NCBI GenBank assembly: GCA_963922205.1
Contig: CAWUHX010000018.1
Location: forward strand, 248,001 to 312,000
Direction: 5' to 3'
DNA: 64,000 bases
Source of the DNA: Romanomermis culicivorax
Taxonomy: Eukaryota; Nematoda; Enoplea; Mermithida; Mermithidae
How positions within the stretch are numbered: the stretch's first letter is position 1; each line of letters starts with the position of its first letter. A program made the position numbers and the translations under genes. This document shows, piece after piece, positions 23,101 to 32,337 of this stretch. The notes below the pieces were generated by a model. That model was not told the origin of the DNA and ran no database searches. It was given only the letters and a program-made list of their open reading frames with translations.

Positions 23101-26100
23101 GTATCGTGACAGCATTCATTCCGCATAAAAATCAAATTTCGCATAGCTACAGTATTCCAAAGTGCGAAATTTTTACATTTTTTGGCGTTTTTCGGTCTGT
23201 ACATGGGTATCGAAATATCATATCTAAGAAAAGACGTGACTCTAAAGCCGGATGTTCATTGGACGCAGAAGACCCTGCTCTATATGCAGGCATGAAAAAA
23301 TTTCCTGAATACTTTACTTTACACTTTTTTATTCCATTTTAAAGTGTTAAAACGGAAGTTTAAATTAACCGAAAAAGTTCAATAGGGCCTTCTTTGGACA
23401 CCTTCCCATAGGATACCGCAGAATTTTTTTTCTTGATTTCTGCAGCCACTAATGTCTGACATATTGTGTTAAAATTTCAATCAAATTAATGTACCGTTTG
23501 GGAGCTGTAGGTGTCTGCACATTGTGAAACTTAACACAAAAATGCTGATTCATTCTACTAAATATGCCATCAACGAGATGCAGGGAAAATTCAAAAGGTT
23601 CAGACTAGACGGATAAAAAGAAAAGATGTGAGTCGAATCACTCATAAAATTTCATCGATCGATTTACAATGGTTGCTCAACAGGATGCCTCAGAAGAGAT
23701 GCAACAAAAATTTCTCTTTTCAGTAATTTGATCGAAAAGAAATCGGAGCTGCGAGTTTACTAGAGATGTATCGGGTACCCGGACCCCGGACCCGGACCCA
23801 ATATTCTCAAAATTTTGGACCCGGACCCGATATTCTTAAATTTTGGACCCGGACCCGAAGAAATTGTCACAATTCTGATTCGGGTCCGATGTTTAACATA
23901 GTCATTCAGCTGAAAACAAATACCCATGTTAAAGAAAACATCAATTAACTAATGAAATATAAAAAATAAATCAGCACTTTACTGGTTAGATCATCTTGAG
24001 GCTGACTTAGATTTAAAATCTACAGCACCCAAGTTATATTTCATAAATAATTTTTCGGCCGTTTTCCTTGTAGTCATCGTCTTTTCAATCTTGATTTTTA
24101 TTTATAAACTTTAGGGAAATATATTTTTGAATCCGACTGAATTCCCAACCAATAAAGTTCTGAGAAAACATGATTTGCCATCCCCTATATAATGAATAAG
24201 AAAAAAATGTGGCTTCAAAGCTAGATAAATTTTGATTCATCTAGCTTTGATATTTGCTGAACGACATGCTTCAAATGAAAAGTCAAAAATTTTTTTTATT
24301 TTTTTATTTAAGTTGAGAAATCGAGCCTTCTGACGTTTCTTTACAGGAAAACGCAAGAGTAATCCCAGTGAACGTTTTTAATGTTTCCTGCATCCCGTTG
24401 ATGGCATATTTAGTGGCAGCAGCAAACAGCATTTTTGTATCAATTTCCGAGATGTGCAGACATGTACAGCTCCCAAAAGGGTACACAAACCTGATTTAAA
24501 TTTTAATACAATGTCTTGGGTACTAGTGGCTTCAGAAATAGAAGAAAAATTCCGTGGCATCTTATAGAAGGGTGCCGAAAAAAGCTTCAAATGACTCTTT
24601 CATGTTATTTCGACTTCATTTTTGACACTGAAGAGACTAAGATGTCAGAAAATTTCTTCCATACCTTCTGCATATAATGAACATTTGAAGTTTTATATTT
24701 CGAAACTCGCATAGAGACTGAAAAATGCCAAAAAAATTAAAACTTCCAACTTTTGGAGTACTGTAGGTTTGCGAATTTTGACTTTTGCGTCGAATATATG
24801 CTGTCACAAGCAAATAAAACCACTCAAAATATCTCATTTTCAGATATTATTAATTTCCAACTTATCATAAGTCAATGGACAGTAGGTCCAATCTCTCAGA
24901 AATCGTTTCTGAATAATGTCACACATAATAGCATGTTGAAAAATATAATGGACCCGGACCCGAAATGAGACCCGAAATTACCCGACTATTTTGCTGGACC
25001 CGTACCCGAAATTCTCGAAATTTTGGACCCGCAACCGGACCCGGACCCGATTTTCTTAAAATTTTGGGCCCGATACATTTCTAGAGTTTACGTTGCAAAA
25101 TTAATGTCGGCTGTCTGACTCCGCCTGTTATAAGCTGTGCGAAAGTGCTCTACAGTTGAAGGCACCCTGTTCCACACCACGTGATATTAGAGAGACGAAA
25201 ATAGAGCACATGATTGCAGTGCCTTTCCAAAAAGCAAAGAGTATTCGAATACCTCTTGCCGTTTTTCTGTATATAGATTTCAAACAATCCCTCAATTTTT
25301 TAAATTTAATGAAAATTTTCGAAGTTTTCGATTTTTCATTCGAAGCACTTTGTTCAGAAACCCTCAAAGCTAGATCAATGGAAATTTACCTGGACTTCAA
25401 GCCACGTTTTTCCTCATTATATGTTGGATAAGGATGCGTCCTGTGTTCCCAGAACTTTATTGATTAGACATTTATCCAGATTCAAAAACACATTTGAATG
25501 ACAGTGCAGTGTATGCAAATGTCCACTGTTGCCAAAACGTTGCTCGGTGATGAGACGTTACTTTCGCAGTTACTGTAGGAATGTATTAACTAGAGAATAA
25601 AAAGATAAAATTCCTCGGCATCATGGTTGAAGGTGCTCCGGAGTGCCCATAAACAGAATTTTTCTTTTTTTTTTGCTTCTCATTTTCGACAGTTTGAGCT
25701 TTTTTGCAGAGTGTAAAATGTTCGTTTGTGAAGCAATTAGTATATTAAACTATAGCCTGTTATTTACTTGATAATTTTATAGTACAGATAATAAACGTAT
25801 CACAAGTGCTAGACAGGGGCCACCTGGAAAATGCAGTGACTTCTAAAAGATTTCCATGGGTATGCCTTCTTCAGAGCTGTGCAGCTCCTCAAACGATACA
25901 AAAATTTTGATAAAAATTTTACCAACACAGTAAGAATGCATTAGCTATACCATAAGAAAATAAAATTCTGCGCCATCCGATGGGAAGGTGCTCGATAGCG
26001 CCAATAAACAAAAATTTTTCAATTTCGACCGCTCATTTTCGACACTTTAAACCCTATGAAAAAGTGTAATATGCAATTATTTACTGTAAATATTATACCA

Positions 26101-28727
26101 GAAAAAAACTTATTTTCTCTCCTCTGTAAAATGAATATTCATTCATCAAATAACATCAATCTAATCCTCAAATATCGCTTGGCTAGCAAGACCACTGAAA
26201 AATGCCAAAAATAGACCAATTTTCAAACTGCGCACGAAACTACCCGAAATATCTTATTTTGAGATATGATTAATTTTCAACTTATCATAGGTCAATGTAA
26301 AAAAGGTAGAATCTCTCAGAAATCGTGTCTTAAAGCACGAAAATTGCTCCACAGCATAACGCAGTCTTAGTTTACGACCTATTACCTAGTAAAGATATAA
26401 GAGAGACAAAACAAAGACAGCTGTGAGCCAGTCCCTAAACAGGCTGCTCTCTCGCGGCACTTTTTTGGTTCGTGGAACCCATTTGGCTCTAAACTGTCTC
26501 TTGCACAGCCATTTCGCAGAGCTGTTCTCTGCTCGCAAAGCATCTCTCCGTCAAAGAAAATTTCGTTGAATACAGTTTCTCTCTTTTGTCTCTCGGAGAA
26601 CCAAAACAGAGCAAAAATCGAGAGACATAGCAAATTTTCGCGTGAGACACCCTTTCTTAGAACCGGCTACTGATCTCAGGAACAGTGAAAGTTTGTAAGA
26701 TGCTGACACATGCACTAGACAGTTCATTGTGAGTGCTACAATAGTGTAATGTTAGTCTTTAATACCCTATAAAATACACTGCTCTGAATTTTAATTAAGT
26801 TCAAGAGCTGACTGATCGGAAATGGTGTGAGATCAGGCCCTACTTTTCAAAGCACACTTGAGGAAAAAGTCAAACTTTCGCGCTATGCGACAGTATGCGC
26901 AAAAGAGTGGCTTTTTCCTAAAGTGTGCTTCGAAAAAACGAGCCCAGATTGCCTGTCTGTGAGGGACTTTTCTGTTACCTAGGAGTGTTACCAAACGCAA
27001 TTTTCCGCGGCGATGAGTTATATGTAAATTTTTGATTGTTCAGGACATTTATGCAAATTTCAGTGTAAGGATGGCTATGGTCAATAATGGTTTGTGTAAA
27101 AACATTCAGGTCGTTGTAGGGCTATAGATTCCACTACAACACGTATGATTTGGTGCATATGAGTACAGAACGTTCCCTCATAAGTATGATTATATTTTCA
27201 TATAAGAAATTTAAGAAGGACACCAAAGAACATAGGGTCAAAATCTTAATAATATCTAAATACTGAACTGTTTCACTACTGGGTTACTCCCGCTCTGATC
27301 AATATAGCTGACGCCTTGAACCTTGTCACTGAAAGTTCCATAATCAAGTTTATGGATAAGAGTAGAAATAAATATAAGTTCATCTGTACTTTATCTCAGT
27401 GATTTTATGCAAACGATATCCCAACGTCTAAATCTTTTCACAATATTAAGTGCTTACAGTAAAACCATGGAACCATGAACATTCAGGCACAGAAAATACT
27501 TATTGGTTTTTAGGAAATCTTATCAAAAGTACGTCTCGAACAGGTCGAATTTCTCATCTTAGGTAGGCAAGGCTTACACGATTTACACCATTTTTGTGTA
27601 AAGTTGGATTTAAATAAATTATAGTAGCGTAGGCCACTGGAATTCAATTTACAAATGACGGTCTTCAAGTTTAAATTCTAAAATTTTACCCGTTACACAT
27701 GCTGCAACAATCACCTTATAAAGTAAAATTTATATAAATGCACTAAAAATCGAAAGTTTGCCAGATCAGATCTCAGGAACTACGTATGACAGATACAACA
27801 AATACTCACATGGTGTAGTAAAAGTTGTCCATACATCGGGCAGCCTGATCAAGCATTGTCCTTGAATTATTATCCCTCTCTCACTCTCTCTCCATACTTC
27901 TGGGATATGCAGTGAACGTTTATTCCAATGAACATTATTGTATTAGTCAGTCACTGCCAAATTTATCAAATCATGCCTCGCAACATAGAAACTTTCTCCA
28001 TTGCTGGGATGTGGTATACTCGAAGTTACCATTACAGTTCATAATCATGCAAATTTTAGCATATGATCTGCGGGAAAAAGGATTGGGCTCAGATTCTTGT
28101 GGTTTATGGAATGCTTCGTAATACATATGCCTTCTGAAATTTCATATTTGATCTACTGATTTATACTCCGATTGATTGAAAGGACTCTTGGGTTGTGCCG
28201 TAGTTCCTACCACCGATGAATGCCGATGTGGGTGTGACGGTACTGCCGAAAAATGACCGGGTTTGGAACCCGAGGAATGGAAAGCATCAGTCCTACGGGT
28301 GGAATATGTAAGCGCATTTTCTGTAAATCTAACATTTTTTACAGGGGCTGTATGCGGCGCCGTTCATGCTCAATATGTCTCGTCTAAAGGCGGTCGTTTA
28401 TTATGGCTGAGCAAATTGCGGTCGAAGAATTCTGTCGCCGGCCAATTTGCTGAATGTTTGACGTCGTTTGGCGAGCGACCAATTTTCGTCTCGTTCGACG
28501 TCGATTCGATACAAAGCGCCGACTGTCCGGGCGTCAGCGCTCCAGCCGCCGTCGGGCTAACAGGCCAGGAGGCTTTGGACATTTGCCGCGAAGCGGGCAA
28601 AAATAGGCGCGTCCGATTATTCGACATGTCAGAATTCAACCCTAAAATCGAGGCTGACCGGACTGCTCGTTTACTTTGCCATATGTTTTATTACTTTTTG
28701 GTGGGAGTAGCCGAAAGAGCATCTTAG
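17117..28727 (+). CDS. Formimidoylglutamase-like arginase-family enzyme, 3 exons
   Basis: Exons 17117-17428, 19752-19989 and 28345-28727 join in phase to 310 residues, the usual length for formimidoylglutamase (last step of histidine breakdown: formiminoglutamate to glutamate plus formamide). Residues after the first ATG lead into [17 protein letters not shown], an arginase-fold start. The metal-binding motifs are INIDAHLD (exon 2) and VSFDVDS (exon 3), with three Asp, one His and a further Asp pair in the expected places. The first motif reads GGGND where arginases have GGDH, so the first ligand His is Asn. The C-terminal motif FDMSEFNP and the overall layout fit the HutG group better than arginase or agmatinase. 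Introns are 2.3 and 8.4 kb and full of transposons. An AATAAA lies at 28852. Expected to be cytosolic and Mn-dependent. Confidence 0.85.
17779..17949. repeat. Near-perfect long hairpin in intron 1
   Basis: Two inverted arms of about 73 bp (17779-17851 and 17877-17949) separated by 25 bp, nearly identical apart from a few bases. The words are GACTTTCGGG and CCCCAAATATTAGGG. Transcribed as part of the pre-mRNA, it would form a long RNA stem. It is probably the left part of a foldback element whose other end lies near 18.7 kb. Confidence 0.85.
18536..18826. repeat. GGGAAACGGGACTTTC word array
   Basis: Short direct words of about 18 bp (GGGAAACGGGACTTTCGG and variants) run to about 18,690, followed by GACACAATC and then by GTCGAGGTAACGGGACGG words ending ACGCACAATC. 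Read on the other strand these ends are GATTGTGTC and GATTGTGCG, like the ends of the telomere-bearing elements at 1150 and 30200. The left end may be the GTGTTCTTATTTCCCG at about 17746. I could not find matching target duplications. Confidence 0.55.
20773..21175. mobile_element. hAT-like MITE, copy 1
   Basis: A 403-bp element with ends CATACATGCAC and, inverted, GTGCATGTATG, flanked by the exact 8-bp duplication GTGGCAAT (20765-20772 and 21176-21183). Inside are direct GACCCCCAGCAGATT words and an A-rich segment. A second full copy with a different 8-bp duplication lies at 39581-39986, which fixes the ends. Non-coding; an 8-bp duplication suggests hAT mobilisation. It lies in intron 2 of the arginase-family gene. 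Confidence 0.85.
21211..21516. mobile_element. Short GGGCCGG element with TTCGTTGACGAAA words
   Basis: A 306-bp element flanked by CAG on both sides (21208-21210 and 21517-21519). The ends are GGGCCGGTCTCTCGAAGC and, on the other strand, GGGCCGGTTTCTCGAAGC. The whole body is built from the palindromic word TTCGTTGACGAAA and variants, which makes it highly self-complementary. It shares ends and flanks with the element at 11141 but has quite different inner words. Confidence 0.75.
21520..22990. repeat. Degenerate AAAATGTCAATTTTTTG repeat region
   Basis: Loosely repeated words of about 20-30 bp, of the type GGTCGAAAATG followed by AATTTTTTGA, fill this stretch and also 20540-20760, interrupted by C-rich runs (21870, 22490). 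No coding content is evident. It is all within intron 2 of the arginase-family gene. Confidence 0.5.
22985..23720 (+). repeat. Dispersed repeat copy, direct orientation
   Basis: A segment with GAGATATTTTGAGTAGTTTTAC, the GCATAGCTACAGTATTCC motif and AATATGCCATCAACGAGATG. A related copy lies inverted at 24310-24905, and further relatives lie near 25.98-26.33, 33.9 and 34.4 kb. No protein family is recognised in it. Confidence 0.55.
23761..25083. mobile_element. hAT-like element with GGACCCGGACCCGA arms
   Basis: A 1,323-bp element with terminal inverted repeats TAGAGATGTATCGGG and TAGAAATGTATCGGG, flanked by the exact 8-bp duplication GAGTTTAC (23753-23760 and 25084-25091). Sub-terminal arms are arrays of GGACCCGGACCCGA with AATTTTGG spacers on both sides (23776-23870 and 24950-25070). 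The middle contains an inverted copy (24310-24905) of the repeat seen at 22985-23720 and no transposase. Confidence 0.85.
25092..28344. other. Right part of intron 2, no gene
   Basis: Remainder of the 8.4-kb intron of the arginase-family gene. It contains another copy of the dispersed repeat (about 25978-26330, ending CTCTCAGAAATCG) and a self-complementary stretch of GAGAGCC/GGCTCT words at 26380-26660. Nothing else was recognised. The acceptor TTTTTTACAG at 28335-28344 precedes exon 3. Confidence 0.45.
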
Positions 28728-28851
28728 TTTCGTGGTATCGAATTTTGATTCCCAATTCTGATTCCCACTTAAACGGATCGCATTAAATAATTTTTTATGC
28801 AATATGAATTAACTGTTTACTCTAAAAATATTTAACTCCGTTCAGTTTGTG

Positions 28852-28857
28852 AATAAA
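28852..28857 (+). terminator. Poly(A) signal AATAAA
   Basis: AATAAA 125 nt after the stop codon of the arginase-family gene, the expected place for cleavage and polyadenylation. Confidence 0.6.
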
Positions 28858-29393
28858 ATTATTTGCGTGATCATATATTCATTCTCATATCTTTTCTACT
28901 TGCCGATTTTTTTCATAAAAGTATCAGTAACTGGCAGAAAAAATGGAAGCTTTCTAGCTTGATTTATTGCTCCGGAGCTTTTCTTGTAGTTTCAGATCCA
29001 TACTTGATGAAGATGGCATTTTTTCAAACGCTCTTCTATAGATTCAAGACAGTTACTCTGACCTTCTAATTGTTTTCACTGAACAGCAAGCATCCAGATA
29101 ATTTAGATTAAATTTTTCTTAATTTTTCCTTTATTTCTCAATAATATTTAAATATAATTTTTGGCAGTTGTCGAAAAACCTTAGATTCCACACAACAATG
29201 TGCGGTGATTCTGTGACGAATAATGTTCCAACGATGAAATTTTCTCAGAAATTCTGGCATGTCCGATAAAAGTGTAAAGTGCTTGTCGTGACGACCACAA
29301 ACCACTGCCTGGTGTTTAATCGACAAAGTGGACCTTGTAATAGATTTTTTCATTGCTTTTTGATGACATTTTTATCGCTTCATTATTGCACCA
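28858..29393. other. Intergenic, nothing recognised
   Basis: Spacer between the arginase-family gene and the second telomere-bearing element. Open frames here are short and featureless. Confidence 0.4.
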
Positions 29394-29401
29394 ATTATTT
29401 C

Positions 29402-30200
29402 GGTTCTGTCCCGTTAATTCTAATGTCCCGGTACTTCTAATAATGCAAAAAATCCTGTTACTTCTAGCTAACGCAATCGAACATAAAAAATCCTGTTACT
29501 TCTAACAGAGAAAACATTCTAGCTTGAACGAAGCTGAAAAATCAACGATAGAGCGATTTTTTTGCTTTTCATGACTTATATTTTTAGCAAATATGATTCA
29601 AATATGAATTAGTCACTTTAGAGATTTTATTTCTGACTTTCTTGCTTCTTTGATCATTGTCTCAAGTCTCCTAATATCTGTGCTTAGGCTTAGGCTTAGG
29701 CTTAGGCTTAGGCTTAGGCTTAGGCTTAGGCTTAGGCTTAGGCTTAGGCTTAGGCTTAGGCTTAGGCTTAGGCTTAGGCTTAGGCGTAGGCTTAGGCTTA
29801 GGCTTAGGCTTAGGCTTAGGCGTAGGCTTAGGCTTAGGCTTAGGCTTAGGCTTAGGCTTAGGCTTAGGCTTAGGCTTAGGCTTAGGCTTAGGCTTAGGCT
29901 TAGGCTTAGGCTTAGGCCTAGGCTTAGGCTTAGGCTTAGGCTTAGGCTTAGGCTTAGGATTACGCTTAGGCTTAGGCATCACATTACAACGTAAAAGTAT
30001 AGTACTTTTTTTATACTGCATTAGATGTTATTGGACGTTAGAAGTAACGGTACATTAGAAGTAACGAGAAATTTTGTTTACTGTCAAGCATTGTTAGATG
30101 CAACGGGACGTTAGAAGTAACTGCACATTAAAAGTAACGGGACATTGGAAGGGACGGGATGTTAGATGTAATGAGACGTTAGAAGTAATGGCACACAATC
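29402..30200. mobile_element. hAT-like foldback element carrying a telomeric array
   Basis: A 799-bp element flanked by the exact 8-bp duplication ATTATTTC (29394-29401 and 30201-30208). The ends are GGTTCTGTCCCGTTA and, inverted, GATTGTGTGCCATTA. Both arms are arrays of one word, TTAGAAGTAACGGGACG: inverted on the left (29410-29510), direct on the right (30026-30190). A TTAGGC array of about 49 units fills the centre. No coding capacity. Compare the element at 1150-1753. Confidence 0.8.
29683..29978 (+). repeat. Interstitial telomeric array (TTAGGC)n
   Basis: About 49 copies of TTAGGC on the plus strand (right-telomere orientation), with scattered single-base changes such as GTAGGC near 29785 and 29821. 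The orientation is opposite to the array at 1361-1566. It is embedded in the element at 29402-30200. Confidence 0.95.
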
Positions 30201-30208
30201 ATTATTTC

Positions 30209-32337
30209 ATTGTTGACATAGTAAATAAACTTATTTCAGATTATTTACGCGAAGTACGATAACTACTAGTCTCTGTAAGCGCGGTTCAAGGCGTGAGATC
30301 AGAGAAGTGGATTCTGAAATCAAGAAGCATGTCTGTACAGTAGAATTGAGGAAGTGATTACCGGTATTAATTGGAACGTTGATAATTTTTTAGATAGTGT
30401 CTCAAGAATAATGAACCTCAAAAGACTTTTGATGCTCTGGGGTATCATTTCAAGTTACATTGTTAGCACTGAAGTATGCCCTTGAATAGGCCTTTTATTT
30501 GTTTAAAAAAACGTAAAAATGGAGCAAATAGAAAGTATAATGCATTTTTTTTATATTTTTGGAGGTATTTTCGTGATTTATTTCAACTGTATTTTAATTT
30601 CCAGGATTTAGCAAAGGTTATTTGATTTTGCATTATCACAATAGTTTAAGGATTTTTCCTATAGTATTGACACATTTTCCACTTCTTTGTTGTATCGGTG
30701 AGTGTGAAGCTGTGCTGCAACTGAACGGCAATGTTGTAACATACATAGGTTAAGTTGTAGCTCAGCTACAGTCTTAATTTCTCGATATGCTTTGTGTTTA
30801 TGAATTGGGCTGCAGCTGAGCTGCACCTTAACGGCAATGGTATAACATTATAGAGTTAAACTACAGCTTAAGCTTCAGCTCAACTGGAGTTTAAGTCTCT
30901 TTGATAAAATCGGCCCCTGTACTGTAGCCTACCAAGAATATTTGTGGTAATTGTATTATGGTCAGACTGGAGGCCTAGAATAATTTTACATAAAGCAGTT
31001 TCAGTGATTAATTCATCAGAAATTTAGAAATAGTCCAGTCTGCACTCAACAATATGGTCTATTTTGGCTCAACGATCGTTTTTGGTTCGGATTCCACTTG
31101 TGGACATCTGATATCTGCAGCGAATTCATATGGTATGGACAAACGTCTTTTTGTTATATGAAATGTGACCCCGCAATTTATTTATTGTGGTGTCCGTCAC
31201 TATGTCTAGGCCCCTCCAATTATTAAAGGTGCAACTTTATTGTTTTTGTTTTTGAGATTTCTCTATATTTATTTCATTGCAAAGTCTAACTAGTTCTTTT
31301 TATGTTATGGCGTTCTCCACCATTTCGCTCCGTCAGTTTCTCAAATATCAATTTCTACACAGTTTGAAACGTTCAGTCTTTTGTACATCAGTCACAAACC
31401 TTGAAAACTATGATAAACGGTGAAACAAATAGTTGTAGTTTGACACTGAGTGTGGTGTAGTTTTTGCGCTATCAAGTGAGGCTGAGAAGAGCGAAATTCG
31501 AAAATTCAGAAATCCAAATGAAACTATAACTAATTTAACTTAAAATGATAGACGCGGCGAAAATCAAAAGAGTAGGTTCAATTTGCTATGCAGTTTTCCC
31601 CAAGTGAAAAATTTTATACTGTAGCAAAACGCTAAATTTCTTCATGATTGGAAAGGCAAAAATCATTGAAAAGCACCATGCTTATCCTCTGTCGATTTGG
31701 ATTTGGACAGAGCTGCATCCGTACATGAGTGCCACTCGAGAAATTCGGACCACTTAACCAGGCTGTAGAAGCAAATTTCCAGCAGTTATGTTTGCCACTT
31801 ACTGACGATTTTTTCATTGATTACGATAAAAAGCTCTTATCTCTTCAAAATAAATGAAGTACAGAGATTATTACGTACTGCCCGGAATTGTATTTTCGTT
31901 TTGGAAATCTTTTTGAAAAGTTTCTTGTTGGACATCTATTTGGGGACAATGTATGACAAGCATTGTAAATCTGGAAATTCCCTCGGATCAAGAGTTTCCC
32001 AGTAAAGAATAAAAAATCTGGCAAGAAATGGTAAGCGATTCGTCGTTCAGATGTGGAGTATACAGGAAGTCTTGTTTTTCAATGCATATCTATCAGAGTT
32101 ACTTCTGAGGTCATTGGGCTGTTCTATAGCTAAAAAACTGTCTTACAGAGACGTGAAGTCCTATGAAAATGGTTAAAAAGTGCTGTGATTGCCGTTCAGT
32201 CTTTTTCAAAAAAGATAGCTATTGATTATTAAGCCATATAATTTGAACCGAAAGACCACCATCTGAATATTTGATATATGAACCTGAGTTTTTTTTCATA
32301 CAAAAGTAGCATTAAAATGACATTTTTGCACTATTTC
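30209..32337. other. Intergenic with a foldback fragment
   Basis: No certain gene. At about 30,700-30,915 there is an end of the GGGGCCG family on the minus strand (GGGGCCGATTTTATCAAAG read on that strand) with AGCTACAGCTCAGCT words; its other end was not found. A possible minus-strand exon at 31632-31777 is listed separately. Confidence 0.4.
31632..31777 (-). CDS. Possible lone exon, uncertain
   Basis: After an acceptor-like CTTCTACAG at about 31769-31777, a minus-strand frame of about 45 residues runs to a stop at 31632 and contains SGPNFSSGTHVRMQLCP, then NPNRQRISMVLFNDF. The hydrophobic pattern after a Gly-Thr is faintly like strands of a galectin fold. It may be the 3' end of a gene whose other exons I could not find, a gene fragment, or chance. 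Confidence 0.2.

Noticed and set aside
21720..23340. Scattered 60-82 codon frames in the intron of the arginase-family gene
   Set aside because: They lie in degenerate word repeats rich in Phe and Lys with no domain or splice support.
1361..29978. The two oppositely oriented telomeric arrays as ends of a mini-chromosome or a fused fragment
   Set aside because: Each array is enclosed in a transposon-like unit with 8-bp flanks, and unique sequence continues outside both.
29650..30021. Arg-Leu and Lys-Pro frames over the second telomeric array
   Set aside because: Repeat artefacts, and they lie inside a non-coding element.
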